A DNA stretch of 64,000 bases, from positions 1-64,000 of the forward strand of contig JAGRNR010000008.1 of NCBI GenBank assembly GCA_020440645.1. Direction: 5' to 3'. This DNA comes from JAHEFU01 sp020440645. Lineage in GTDB: Bacteria > 4484-113 > JAFGCY01. Positions 7,419 through 16,086 of this stretch are shown piece after piece (the stretch's first letter is position 1; every line of letters begins with the position of its first letter). The notes beneath the pieces are model-generated. The model had not been told where the DNA came from, did no database searches, and saw only the letters and a program-made list of their open reading frames with translations. A program made the position numbers and the translations under genes.

Positions 7419-8435
7419 ATGCCGCTGCCAGCCGGTCCATTCCTCGTTGACGCACACCAGGACATCGCGATGCACTGCCAGGTGCACCGCCGCGACCTTG
7501 TTGACCCCGGTGCCACGAGCTGCATGATCACCCTCGGCTGGCTGCAGCAGGCCAGAGTCCGCCTGGTTTGCGCCACCCTGTTCGTGGAGCACGAACATCC
7601 CAGCGAAGTGCGCCTGCGGATGCTCAATGAGCAGTACCAGATGTACCGCATGTGGCTCGGGCAGTACCCGCAGGAGCTGCGCCTCATCACCAGCCGCCGC
7701 GAGCTCGCGGAACTGGCTGCGGCTCCGGATGTACCGGGCCGGGATGGACAGCCCGCAAAACCTATCGGCATCGTGCTCCTGATGGAGGGCCTTGACCTGC
7801 TGTCCGGACCCAGCGAGCTGTCCAGCTGGTTCTCCCGCGGGGTGCGGATGGCTGGCCTGACCTGGAACGGGCGCAACCGCTTTGCGAGTGGCACATTCTC
7901 GGACAACGGCGGCCTGACCCAGCTCGGGTTTGAGCTGCTGCGCGAGTATGAACAGCTCGGCATGATCCTCGACCTCGCACACCTCAATGACCAGGGCATC
8001 TCGGATGTGCTGGAGAACTTCCGCAGCCCGCTCTGTTCCACCCATGCCAATGCGCGTGAGCTGGCCGGGATTGAGCGCAACCTGCAGGACTGGCAAGTCC
8101 GCGAGATCGGCGAGCGCCGCGGTGTGGTCGGACATGTGCTGCTGGCGCCCTTCATCGTGCAGCCCTGGCATACCGGCGACCCCCAGCCGCCCTTGTCCCG
8201 TGCGCTGGACCATATTGAATATGTCACGGAGCTGGCGGGCGCAGCGCACATCGGTATCGGCAGTGACCTGGATGGCGGGCTGACCGTGGAGAACACTCCG
8301 GAAGGCATCAACGACGTGCGCGACCTGCAGAAACTGGCCGATGGCCTGGCGGCCCGGGGCTGGTCAGCCGAGCGCGTGGCCGGCTTCAGCGGGGCGAACT
8401 GGTGGTCATTCCTCGAACGCAGCCTGCCGCGCTGA
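7419..8435 (+). CDS. Peptidase M19 (renal-type membrane dipeptidase)
   Basis: 338 residues, a zinc-dependent dipeptidase family. Metal-binding and active-site motifs are all present: DAHQD at 11-15 (His13, Asp15), LLMEGLDLL (Glu123), LDLAHLND, CSTHANAR (His209), and IGSDLDGG near residue 283, with the family-typical GANWW close to the C-terminus. No signal peptide, so it acts in the cytoplasm, probably in turnover of dipeptides. Monocistronic by position and with its own promoter. Confidence 0.92.
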   Translation: MPLPAGPFLVDAHQDIAMHCQVHRRDLVDPGATSCMITLGWLQQARVRLVCATLFVEHEHPSEVRLRMLNEQYQMYRMWLGQYPQELRLITSRRELAELAAAPDVPGRDGQPAKPIGIVLLMEGLDLLSGPSELSSWFSRGVRMAGLTWNGRNRFASGTFSDNGGLTQLGFELLREYEQLGMILDLAHLNDQGISDVLENFRSPLCSTHANARELAGIERNLQDWQVREIGERRGVVGHVLLAPFIVQPWHTGDPQPPLSRALDHIEYVTELAGAAHIGIGSDLDGGLTVENTPEGINDVRDLQKLADGLAARGWSAERVAGFSGANWWSFLERSLPR

Positions 8436-8481
8436 CGTCAAGGCAGCTCATCTACTGGAGTACCCGTCAGTGTTCTGACGC

Positions 8482-8487
8482 TATACT
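8482..8487 (+). promoter_or_regulatory. -10 box upstream of the lipoprotein gene
   Basis: TATACT 18 nt before the ATG at 8506; the leader would be about 11 nt. Confidence 0.45.
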
Positions 8488-8505
8488 GATAGGTCTCTCA
8501 ATCCC

Positions 8506-9912
8506 ATGGACACCGGCGCAATGATGTACAGATACATATCCACACTGATCGCAGCCCTCTGCCTGCTGTTCCTTGCAGCCTGCCCCTCGGGCGGCCAGAA
8601 GGCGGCCAAGGGCGATGAGTACACCTTCGATACGGCGAACGCCAACGTTCCGAAGGAAACCAAGCTCTATCCGCACTACCTGGACCGTCCCTATACGGAC
8701 ATCCATGAGGATGCCCAGCAGGCCTGGTTCCTGGTGGAGACTTCCTACCTTGTGGTCAAGGACAAGTACGACCGCGCCCAGAAGCTGAAGGAAAGCAGCG
8801 ACCCGGCGGAGAAGGCCGAGGGCCAGAAGCTCTACGAGGAAGTGGTGAACGAGGTCCAGACAGTGATCTTCGGCACCAATGCCACCGTGGAGCAGTTGTT
8901 CAAGAGCGCGATCGAGGCCCAGCCGGACAACCCGCTCAACTACGCCACCTACGCCGTCTACCTCAAGCCGCGCAAGCGCTACTCGGACGCCACCCAGTAC
9001 GTGGACACCGAGACGGAAGCGATTGACATGCTCGACAAGGCGATTGAGATCTGGCCCGATGAGCCGCGCTTCTACTACATGAAGATCTACACCCTGACCG
9101 AGCCGCACCAGGCCCATGAATGGATCCGTTCCCAGGGCATGGAGATGGATGCAATCCGCACCCGCCTCGGCGAAGTCAGCGACATCTACGACGAGCTGGA
9201 GAAACGCGACCCGGAGAACAACTTCGTCAACTACAGCCGTGCGCTGTTCCTCGCCAAGATCTACGTGCCGGAGTTCGGCGATGAGCCGATCAGGGAGATC
9301 ATCCGCGAGCTGCGCAAGGGCAATGCCAAGCCACAGGGCCGCTTCTACTACCCGCCGCCGGTGCCGCCCTACGCCCATGACGCCATGTACCCCAGGGTGT
9401 ACGCCGCCCAGGAGGGCGCGGTCTATGTAGACCACTGGCTGCACTGGGGAAACCTCGATCCCTTCGCCGTCAACCAGCTGGTGCGCCTTGTGGACGGCAC
9501 CTCCACCTGGCCGCAGGACAAGGAGGACATCGGCGAGGTGATGTACATGCTCTATGCGCTTGGCCGCATCGAGCCCTTCGACCGCACCTTCTTCAACCTG
9601 CAGCTCAAGTGCCTGCACAAGCAGCAGGAGGCCCAGAACCCTGCTTCCGAGGAGGCCTCACAGCTGGCAGCGGCCACCCGCTTCCTCAATGAGCAGTACC
9701 TCGACGTCTCCAACAAGCTGTACCGCGACAAGCTGATCACCGACGAGACCCGCTTCGGCGTGCTGGCGATCGAGGACATGGAGAACAGCACGCTGGCCGG
9801 CAAGAAGTACATGTACAAGTACATGCAGGGCCCGCAGGCCGCCTACCTCCATCGCGCCGGCGAGATCCTCGGGCTGGACTTCCCGCTGCCTGAGGACCCG
9901 GAGAAATGGTAG
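8506..9912 (+). CDS. Lipoprotein with TPR-like helical repeats
   Basis: 468 residues. The N-terminus MMYRYISTLIAALCLLFLAA precedes Cys26 of a lipobox (LAAC), so it should be a lipid-anchored envelope protein. The body is helical: the spacing of segments such as ATVEQLFKSAIEAQPDNPLN and AIDMLDKAIEIWPDEPRFYY resembles tetratricopeptide repeats, which bind partner proteins. The start may be 8506, 8521 or 8524; none has a ribosome site. It overlaps the rlmN start by 7 nt, so the two are translationally coupled, although no functional link is evident. Confidence 0.75.
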   Translation: MDTGAMMYRYISTLIAALCLLFLAACPSGGQKAAKGDEYTFDTANANVPKETKLYPHYLDRPYTDIHEDAQQAWFLVETSYLVVKDKYDRAQKLKESSDPAEKAEGQKLYEEVVNEVQTVIFGTNATVEQLFKSAIEAQPDNPLNYATYAVYLKPRKRYSDATQYVDTETEAIDMLDKAIEIWPDEPRFYYMKIYTLTEPHQAHEWIRSQGMEMDAIRTRLGEVSDIYDELEKRDPENNFVNYSRALFLAKIYVPEFGDEPIREIIRELRKGNAKPQGRFYYPPPVPPYAHDAMYPRVYAAQEGAVYVDHWLHWGNLDPFAVNQLVRLVDGTSTWPQDKEDIGEVMYMLYALGRIEPFDRTFFNLQLKCLHKQQEAQNPASEEASQLAAATRFLNEQYLDVSNKLYRDKLITDETRFGVLAIEDMENSTLAGKKYMYKYMQGPQAAYLHRAGEILGLDFPLPEDPEKW

Positions 9913-11039
9913 AGCAGCCGACCATAGAGGAAGCCCCGCAGCAGAAGCACCGCCTGCTGGACCTGAGCATGGAGCGCCTCGCGGAGGAATTCTCCGCGCT
10001 CGGTGAGCCGGCCTTCCGCGCGAAGCAGGTGTTCGACTGGCTGCACGTCAAGAACGTGCATGACCCGGCGCAGATGACCAACCTGCCGGCTGGCCTGCGC
10101 GAGAAGCTGGCCGAGAAGTTCGACCACGCACCGCTCAGGCAGGTTGTCAGGCTGGACAGCCGCGACGGCAGCATCAAGTATGCCTTCCTGACCCGAGGCA
10201 ACGACCCGATTGAATCCGTCGTGATGCCCAGCAAGTACGGCTGCACGCTGTGCATCAGCTCCCAGAGCGGCTGCCCGATGGCCTGCAAGTTCTGCGAGAC
10301 CGGCCACATGGGCCTGCGCAGCTGGTTGTCAGCGGGTGAAATCCTGCAGCAGCTCTACCTCGCCGAGCAGGACAGCGGCCAGACCGTGGACCGCATCGTG
10401 TTCATGGGGATGGGTGAGCCGCTCCTTAACCTGCGCGCGCTGCGCCGCGTGGTGGAGATCCTCTGCGGTGAGCAGGGCCGCAACTGGAGCCCGCGCCGCA
10501 TCACGGTGTCAACGGTCGGCATCGTGCAGCCGATGCTCAAGCTGGCGGACACCTTCCCACGTGTCAACCTCGCGTTGTCACTGCACTTCACCACTGAGGC
10601 CAAGCGCCGCGAGCAGATGCCCGAGGCCACGCATGACATCACCGAGCTGATGGCAGCGCTGTACTACTACCGCCGTGTCAACGGCGGCAAGGTCAGCATT
10701 GAATACACCCTGATCAGCGGCAGCAATGACAGCGATGACGACGCCCGCCGGCTGGTGGACTTCGCCCGCTTCAAGGGCCTGCCGCAGGACCACCCGGTGG
10801 TGCTGGATGCCGAGATGCAGGAGAAGCCGGCGCGCATGCAGCCGCTGCCGGTGCATGTCAACCTGATCAGCTACAATCCGATCCCCTCCGCCGGCTTCCG
10901 TGGCACCAGCGAGGATCGCATCGACCACTTCGCGCAGCTGCTGGCCTCTAAGGGTGTGCCGGTCACGGTGCGCCGCTCACGCGGGCAGGATGTCGGGGCG
11001 GCCTGCGGCCAGCTCGGCGGCAAGTTCGCGGAGAAGTAA
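9906..11039 (+). CDS. rlmN: 23S rRNA (adenine-2503-C2)-methyltransferase RlmN
   Basis: 377 residues, normal family length. A radical-SAM enzyme that methylates A2503 of 23S rRNA (and often A37 of some tRNAs). The [4Fe-4S] cluster motif CPMACKFC (C123, C127, C130) follows GCTLCISSQSG; later FMGMGEPLLN and TVSTVGIVQPM are standard. The C-terminal VGAACGQL carries the second reactive cysteine needed for the methyl-transfer mechanism. FRAKQVFDWL near residue 37 is the usual N-terminal signature. Confidence 0.95.
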   Translation: MVEQPTIEEAPQQKHRLLDLSMERLAEEFSALGEPAFRAKQVFDWLHVKNVHDPAQMTNLPAGLREKLAEKFDHAPLRQVVRLDSRDGSIKYAFLTRGNDPIESVVMPSKYGCTLCISSQSGCPMACKFCETGHMGLRSWLSAGEILQQLYLAEQDSGQTVDRIVFMGMGEPLLNLRALRRVVEILCGEQGRNWSPRRITVSTVGIVQPMLKLADTFPRVNLALSLHFTTEAKRREQMPEATHDITELMAALYYYRRVNGGKVSIEYTLISGSNDSDDDARRLVDFARFKGLPQDHPVVLDAEMQEKPARMQPLPVHVNLISYNPIPSAGFRGTSEDRIDHFAQLLASKGVPVTVRRSRGQDVGAACGQLGGKFAEK

Positions 11040-11047
11040 CTCCCGGC

Positions 11048-12091
11048 TCAGGCCTTCGCCTTGCGCGGGGCGCGCAGCATCTTGTCAATCGACTCGTAGT
11101 CGAACATGCTCGCATCGTACTGGTCCGGCTCGTTGTCACGTTCCCATTCCACCGTGCGCACAGCCGCAGTCTGCGGGTCGATGATCTCGCGGTAGCCCAG
11201 TTCCTCGCGGATCCGTGCACTCGAAACATCCAGGTGGTGCTGCGTATGCGCCTGGCACTGCAGGTGCTGCTCCCAGTGCTCACGTGGCACGCTCAGCACC
11301 TGCCCGTCCCAGCCCTGGGCCCGGGCGATGCGCTCGATCCACTGCTGTTCGGTGCCGACCGGCTCGCACAGATTGTACAAGCGCCCCGCACTCTCGGGCT
11401 GCTCGATTGCCAGCGTGATGCCGTGCGCGATGTTCTCCACATAACCGCGCGCACAGCGCCAGGCCAGGGCGTCGGAGTCCAGTGCGATGTAGGGGCGGTC
11501 ATCCAGCATCTGCCTGAGGTAGGGGAACATCCGGCGTTGCCAGTCCCGCGGGCCATAGACCATCGGCAACCTGACAACGCAGCCCGGCAGCGTGCGATGA
11601 GACAGCACCACCTGCTCGGCCGGGATCTTGTCGTAGTCGTCCATCACACGGCGCGGGTCGTCAGCCGGGCGCGGCTCCTTGCCACGGTAGGGGTACAGCT
11701 GCTCGCGCAGCGGGCTGTCCTCGGTGATCGGGCCCTCGAGCGGCTCACCGGGCTCGGTACCGAGGATCCGGCCGAACACGCGGTAGACATCCATGCTGCT
11801 GACCATCACGCTGCGCTCCGCGATGCCGTCGAACACCTCGCACAGCAGCTTCGCATCCACCTCGCGGATCACCATGTTGTGGTAGACCACATCCGGCCGC
11901 GCCTCGACGAACTGCTGGCGGTGATCCGCCAGTTCGTTCATGTCGCCGAGGATCTCCTCCACCGCATGCCCGGGCCAGCTGGCCTCGGTGTTGCCACGGT
12001 GGAACACCGTCACGTGATGTCCGTTGTCAAGCAGTCGCTGCACGGTATGCCAGCCGATGAAGCGGCTGCCGCCGATGACCAGTACTCTCAT
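11048..12091 (-). CDS. NAD-dependent epimerase/dehydratase family protein
   Basis: 347 residues. The N-terminus MRVLVIGGSRFIGWHTVQRL is a Rossmann nucleotide-binding start with G-x-x-x-x-I-G. VTVFHRGN, DVVYHNMVIR and SSMDVYRVFG follow in the order seen in extended SDR enzymes; a Tyr-x-x-x-Lys pair is not clear, with MDDYDKIPAEQ the nearest. PMVYGPRDW matches the usual VYGP motif. Substrate unknown; it could act on a nucleotide sugar. GGAGAGACGGAA precedes the ATG. It converges with rlmN, 8 nt apart. Confidence 0.85.
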   Translation of the reverse strand: MRVLVIGGSRFIGWHTVQRLLDNGHHVTVFHRGNTEASWPGHAVEEILGDMNELADHRQQFVEARPDVVYHNMVIREVDAKLLCEVFDGIAERSVMVSSMDVYRVFGRILGTEPGEPLEGPITEDSPLREQLYPYRGKEPRPADDPRRVMDDYDKIPAEQVVLSHRTLPGCVVRLPMVYGPRDWQRRMFPYLRQMLDDRPYIALDSDALAWRCARGYVENIAHGITLAIEQPESAGRLYNLCEPVGTEQQWIERIARAQGWDGQVLSVPREHWEQHLQCQAHTQHHLDVSSARIREELGYREIIDPQTAAVRTVEWERDNEPDQYDASMFDYESIDKMLRAPRKAKA

Positions 12092-12122
12092 TTCCGTCTC
12101 TCCGATGTGTGTGTCTGCCAGG

Positions 12123-12839
12123 TCACTGCCTGCCAGTATGCAGACGCGCGATCACTTCCGGGGGTTTCGCGCTGTACATTTTTCCGTTGCCGATGCTCTG
12201 CAGGATGCTGAGCAGCTCATGCCTGACCGCATTGCCACGGCTGGCGGCCAGCACCTTCCACAGGGCGATGAAGCCGCCGAGCGCGAACATCAGCAGGATC
12301 TGCCCCGTGAGGAATGCCGTCACCGGGACCGCCACCGCCAGCGGGAAGCTTGCCAGCCACAGCAGGCGCAGCGCCAGCGGCATGGCGGGCTGTCCCAGTT
12401 CGGCGCAGATCCTGTCCCAGTTGGACGCGATCCGTTCCAGCCGCGTGAGCAGGGCGTGCCGCCGCTTGCCGAGTGGCAGGTTGAGGTCCCCGCTGCCCTG
12501 TTCCTCCTCGCTTTCCTCGCGCACCTGGCTGTCAAACAGCTGGGGCAGCAGCAGGTTGTCAAGCAGGTGGCGGCGGGCATGGCGCCGCATGCCAATCTGC
12601 AGCAGCCAGTCCAGCAGGGCCCCGCAGCCCAGCCCGAGTGCGGCACCGAACAGCAGGTAGCACAGCTGCAGCTCCAGGCTGCGCTGGCGCGGGCCGGCCG
12701 GGTCCAGTGCGTCCAGTCCGTGGATGATGCCCAGCAGCAGGAGGCCGCCGCCGATTGCGTTGCAGGTATGGATGTAGCGCTGGGTCGAGCTGATGCGTCC
12801 GCTGAGGCCGTCGATCAGCTTGGAGGAGTTGCGCTTCAT
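12123..12839 (-). CDS. Four-helix membrane protein, last gene of the array
   Basis: 238 residues. Hydrophobic pairs at about 25-42 with 60-85, and 155-178 with 180-200, flank a cytoplasmic middle carrying HLLDNLLLPQLFDS and RLERIASNWDRICAELGQP. The second motif matches RLDWIVNNWSVLAHRLGYHP in the gene at 13546, so these are paralogues. It has its own -10 box (12846) that overlaps the stop of the preceding gene, so it can be expressed apart from the array. The sequence GNGKMYSAKPPEVI is at its tail. Function unknown. Confidence 0.7.
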   Translation of the reverse strand: MKRNSSKLIDGLSGRISSTQRYIHTCNAIGGGLLLLGIIHGLDALDPAGPRQRSLELQLCYLLFGAALGLGCGALLDWLLQIGMRRHARRHLLDNLLLPQLFDSQVREESEEEQGSGDLNLPLGKRRHALLTRLERIASNWDRICAELGQPAMPLALRLLWLASFPLAVAVPVTAFLTGQILLMFALGGFIALWKVLAASRGNAVRHELLSILQSIGNGKMYSAKPPEVIARLHTGRQ

Positions 12840-12845
12840 GCTACG

Positions 12846-12851
12846 AGTTTA
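12846..12851 (-). promoter_or_regulatory. -10 box, leaderless, gene 12123-12839
   Basis: TAAACT on the minus strand followed by 6 nt and ATG at 12839. The TAA of the upstream gene lies within the hexamer. Confidence 0.5.
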
Positions 12852-13556
12852 CGACAGGTCGGCATTGCCCGCCTGTTCAATGAAGAAGTTCCGCAACGCT
12901 CTGAGCGCTGCCACATGCCGGGCCTGGCCTGCTGTGAGCGACAAGCTGGCCAGTGGAGCCAGTCCGATGCCGATGCCGAACTGCAGGTCTGCGCTCAGCA
13001 GGTAGATCGCGGCGCACAGCAGTACGCCGACCACCAGTGGTGCAACCCACCCGGGCACCGATGGCCGGAAACGGTAGCCCAGTGCGGCCAGTAGCGCATT
13101 CCAGCGCCAGGCGATGAAGTTGAGGCGCTGCGCCAGGCCTTCCCGGCCCGGCTTGCTGCCCCGGTAGGCCAGCGGCAGGGGTTGGCGTGGCAGCAGCTCC
13201 CACGGCGCGGGGTGCTCCAGCAGCTGTGGCAGCGCTTCCGAATAGCGGATGCTGAGGGCCACATCGCGCTGCATTGCGGGCAGGATATGCTGCACCATCA
13301 GCAGCCAGCACAGCAGGCCGGTGAGCAACCCGGCACCTGCGGCTATCGCGGTGTAGCGGGCGAGGCCGATTGCCAGCACGAGGAACAGGGTCTGCTGGCT
13401 GACCAGCAGACAGATGGCGATCGCCAGCGTTGCCATGGTCGTGTTGCCGACCAGCCCGAGAGCCAGTGCGAAGCGCTGGCCCTGTTCCTCCCGCGCTAGT
13501 GCCTGCAGCACCTCACTGCCGACAGGTGCATCCATGCCGTACGGATCATTCCTCAT
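12849..13556 (-). CDS. Four-helix membrane protein of the array
   Basis: 235 residues, hydrophobic segments at about 30-50, 55-78, 88-110 and 168-200. The middle region has MQRDVALSIRYSEALPQLLE and RLNFIAWRWNALLAALGYRF, the latter matching the R-x-D/F-x-I-x-x-N/W-x(4)-x-LG pattern of its two neighbours. The start overlaps the upstream gene by 11 nt, so translation is coupled. No enzyme motif seen. Confidence 0.7.
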   Translation of the reverse strand: MRNDPYGMDAPVGSEVLQALAREEQGQRFALALGLVGNTTMATLAIAICLLVSQQTLFLVLAIGLARYTAIAAGAGLLTGLLCWLLMVQHILPAMQRDVALSIRYSEALPQLLEHPAPWELLPRQPLPLAYRGSKPGREGLAQRLNFIAWRWNALLAALGYRFRPSVPGWVAPLVVGVLLCAAIYLLSADLQFGIGIGLAPLASLSLTAGQARHVAALRALRNFFIEQAGNADLS

Positions 13557-14190
13557 CGGCCAGCAGGGAGTCCAGCAGCACCGTGCGCACCGCGTCGCAC
13601 TCCAGGCTGTCCAGCGACAGGCCGAGCACGTACACGCTGCCCAGTACCAAAAGCAGGCTGACGCTGTGCAGCAGCACGGCGGAAAGCGGCACCAGCACGA
13701 TCAGCGCTAGGTACAGCAGGTGCAGGCGCTGCATCAGCTGCGGCAGCGGGTGGTAGCCCAGCCGGTGCGCCAGCACCGACCAGTTGTTGACGATCCAGTC
13801 CAGCCGCCCGCCCATGCTGGTGTTCTCCTTCGCACTGCTGCTGTTCAGCAGGCCGCGCCGGCTGTTACCGGGCAGCTCATGGGCCGGGCTGTCAATCAGC
13901 TGCGCCATCAGCATCGCGTCGATCAGCAGGCTGCGCACATGTTCGATGGCAACCGGCAGCACGGATTTCTGCAGCTTGCTGCCGCAGGCCATCCCGATGA
14001 TCGATCCGAGCAGGAAGATCAGCATCTGCGCCAGGGTGGAGATCATGTACATCTCAATCGGCAGGCCGTTGAACAGGCCGGTTGCCAGCAGCCCGCCGCC
14101 GATGGCGAAGTACAGCCGCATGTTGCGCTGCGACAGGTGCAGCTGCTGCTCCATGCGCTGCAGGATCTGCATGGCGGCGATGTCCATCAT
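13546..14190 (-). CDS. Four-helix membrane protein of the array
   Basis: 214 residues with hydrophobic pairs near 28-45, 50-72, 155-175 and 178-195. The cytoplasmic middle carries SLLIDAMLMAQLIDSPA and RLDWIVNNWSVLAHRLGY. It begins MMDIAAM, and the ATG overlaps the stop of the gene upstream (14187) by 4 nt. The three genes 12123, 12849 and 13546 form one subfamily of the array with four helices, unlike the two-helix subfamily further upstream. Confidence 0.7.
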   Translation of the reverse strand: MMDIAAMQILQRMEQQLHLSQRNMRLYFAIGGGLLATGLFNGLPIEMYMISTLAQMLIFLLGSIIGMACGSKLQKSVLPVAIEHVRSLLIDAMLMAQLIDSPAHELPGNSRRGLLNSSSAKENTSMGGRLDWIVNNWSVLAHRLGYHPLPQLMQRLHLLYLALIVLVPLSAVLLHSVSLLLVLGSVYVLGLSLDSLECDAVRTVLLDSLLADEE

Positions 14191-14795
14191 TCCATGTTAG
14201 CAGTGCGCGAGGGCTGCGAGTCCAGCGCGCTCCTCAGTTCCCCCGGCAGCCAGAGCCGCAGCATCAGCAGCCAGATCGCAACGAAGCGGGTCAGCGCCAG
14301 CGGCTGCAGCGGTTGCAGCGGTCCCCAGCCGGCCAGAGCGATGCAGTCGACGGCGACCAGCAGCCCGGCCAGCACGGCCATTGCCAGCCGGAAGCTGTTG
14401 TCCAGCGGTTCCAGCAGGTAGGACTGGCCGGCGGGCAGGTAGCCCGGCAGCGCGCTGCCATGCCACACCCGGCGCAGCTGGTCCCAGTAGTATTCGCAGA
14501 TCATCAGGGTCAACATCCCGAGCCCGGCGATGCTGGCGGAGGTGGCCAGTGCACTGCGCCCACTGATCATCCGCACCCGACTAAGCTCCCCGCAGGCGGC
14601 GAGGAAGTCATCCGGCCACAGCGAGTAGTCAATCATCCCGCCGCTCAGGAAGCGCCACTTCACCTCCGCTGCGGCCAGTGCTGCGAGGATGACGATGGCG
14701 GTGATGATCGTATGCGACAGGTCGCGCGGCATGAAGCTGCTGGGCAGGTTTCCCTGCCCGGCCTGTCCGGCCTCCTCTGAAACTTGCTTGTCCAT
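14187..14795 (-). CDS. Multi-helix membrane protein of the array
   Basis: 202 residues from the ATG at 14795, chosen because AGAGGGGAAA precedes it and the longer frame to 14894 would run into the previous gene. Hydrophobic stretches lie near 28-45, 85-105, 140-160 and 168-185. The loop between helices contains MIDYSLWPDDFLAACGELSR. Weak similarity in layout to the four-helix subfamily but no shared motif that I can see. Confidence 0.65.
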   Translation of the reverse strand: MDKQVSEEAGQAGQGNLPSSFMPRDLSHTIITAIVILAALAAAEVKWRFLSGGMIDYSLWPDDFLAACGELSRVRMISGRSALATSASIAGLGMLTLMICEYYWDQLRRVWHGSALPGYLPAGQSYLLEPLDNSFRLAMAVLAGLLVAVDCIALAGWGPLQPLQPLALTRFVAIWLLMLRLWLPGELRSALDSQPSRTANME

Positions 14796-14850
14796 GTTTC
14801 CCCTCTGTGCAACAGACGCCTTGTCCGGCTGAGGAGTTCCTCTGTCAGAT

Positions 14851-15294
14851 TCAATTACGAGGTGGCTTCTTCCGCTTCGGTGTGAACATCCCAATCACAC
14901 CATTGAACCAGGCCAGCAGGATAGCGACACCGAAGCATATGTAGTTATCGAAACTCTGGAATGGAGTATCACCCTTGAGGGAATCCGGCCAGATCAATGT
15001 TACTAGAATCGTGTAAGCCACTGCGACGATCGCGAAGTTTGTCAGCAGCTGCTGCCAGGTTGGCAGCCGGGGGGCGATCCGTATCTCCTCGCTGAGGTGT
15101 GGATCGCGCCACTGTTTTGGCCTGTGATTCCGGCGGATATGCTCCGGCGGCAGGCCCTCCGGGTGGATGCACTTTCCGGCAATTGGCGCTGACTCGGACT
15201 CTTCCCCGGCAGTGACGATCTGCTGCAGGCGCTGGCGGTAGGCCGGCACAGCCTTGCGGCCTGCCTTGTTCCTGCTGTCCTCCCTGTCCGTCAT
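14851..15294 (-). CDS. Two-helix membrane protein with duplicated N-terminal start
   Basis: 147 residues: a polar, basic N-terminal half and two helices (about 85-103 and 117-134) ending in a KRKKPPRN tail. It begins MTDRED, like the next gene upstream (MTDRDK), and their start regions share a near-identical 57-bp block, so this is probably a truncated paralogue that kept the promoter and start of that gene but lacks the conserved C-terminal domain. Confidence 0.65.
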   Translation of the reverse strand: MTDREDSRNKAGRKAVPAYRQRLQQIVTAGEESESAPIAGKCIHPEGLPPEHIRRNHRPKQWRDPHLSEEIRIAPRLPTWQQLLTNFAIVAVAYTILVTLIWPDSLKGDTPFQSFDNYICFGVAILLAWFNGVIGMFTPKRKKPPRN

Positions 15295-15324
15295 GGCAGC
15301 TCAAGCATAGCAGTACTGCCCGCC

Positions 15325-16056
15325 TCAGTAGCGGCCGCTGGACAGCAGCTCGTCAATGATGCCGCACAACCGGCGATTGTAGGGGTTGTCGCGGTTTTCC
15401 CTGCCATATAAATGGTGCTTATTGTGGTATTGCATCCCCTTCAGGCCCCAGCTGTAACCATGTCTTTCGCATATCTCCGGATAATTGGCAATCAGGAAAC
15501 GAACCCTAGCATCAGCCAGGCTGAAGTCCGGACGGCCATGCAGTTCCATGTTCAGTATCCCCGGACGCAACGGCAGGATTTCATAGCTGTCCTTCGCTTC
15601 CATGGTCCGCCGCAACAGCCCGCGATCAACAAGGTTGAAATGGGCACGGTGCTCAAAAGCTGACATCGGGTCCTCGTTAGGATTTGTCTGGCTCTTTTCC
15701 ACCAAGTGGGTGACAATCGCCAGAATGACAACGACGATAATCGCAAGGATGCTAACCGGATTGAGCAGGAACCTGAAGTTGAAGCGCTCTGCGGGGTCCT
15801 GCCGGGCAATCTCGATACCCATAAGCAACAAAGCCAGCAACAGCCATATCCAGTCAGCCCCCTTGTTGCGTCCAGCGGCCCGGTCACGCAGTTCCTGGCT
15901 AAACGTATAGGTTGTCCGATCCGGCTTCCTGTCGACGCCAGGTTGGCTGAGGTATGTCGGCCGCTGTGCTCCATGCCGCTGCCGGGCGTACTCCTCAGCG
16001 GACAGGGGCTTCAGCCGCTGGCTGTACTCCTGCCGGTCCTTGTCTCTGTCCGTCAT
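15325..16056 (-). CDS. Two-helix membrane protein of the paralogue array
   Basis: 243 residues. A polar N-terminus is followed by two helices (about 68-85 and 95-116) and the domain shared by seven genes of this array. Here it reads FNLVDRGLLRRTMEAKDSYE, then ARVRFLIANYPEICERHGYS, with a C-terminal IIDELLSSGRY. TATGCT lies 9 nt before the ATG and no ribosome site is seen. The C-terminal SGRY and the following spacer are repeated at the end of the next gene upstream. Confidence 0.7.
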   Translation of the reverse strand: MTDRDKDRQEYSQRLKPLSAEEYARQRHGAQRPTYLSQPGVDRKPDRTTYTFSQELRDRAAGRNKGADWIWLLLALLLMGIEIARQDPAERFNFRFLLNPVSILAIIVVVILAIVTHLVEKSQTNPNEDPMSAFEHRAHFNLVDRGLLRRTMEAKDSYEILPLRPGILNMELHGRPDFSLADARVRFLIANYPEICERHGYSWGLKGMQYHNKHHLYGRENRDNPYNRRLCGIIDELLSSGRY

Positions 16057-16086
16057 TGCAGCTCAAGCATAGCAGGATAGCCCGCC

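Noticed and set aside
12024..13094. 356-codon plus-strand reading frame
   Set aside because: Antisense to two membrane proteins of the array; Gln-rich reading typical of reverse Leu codons.
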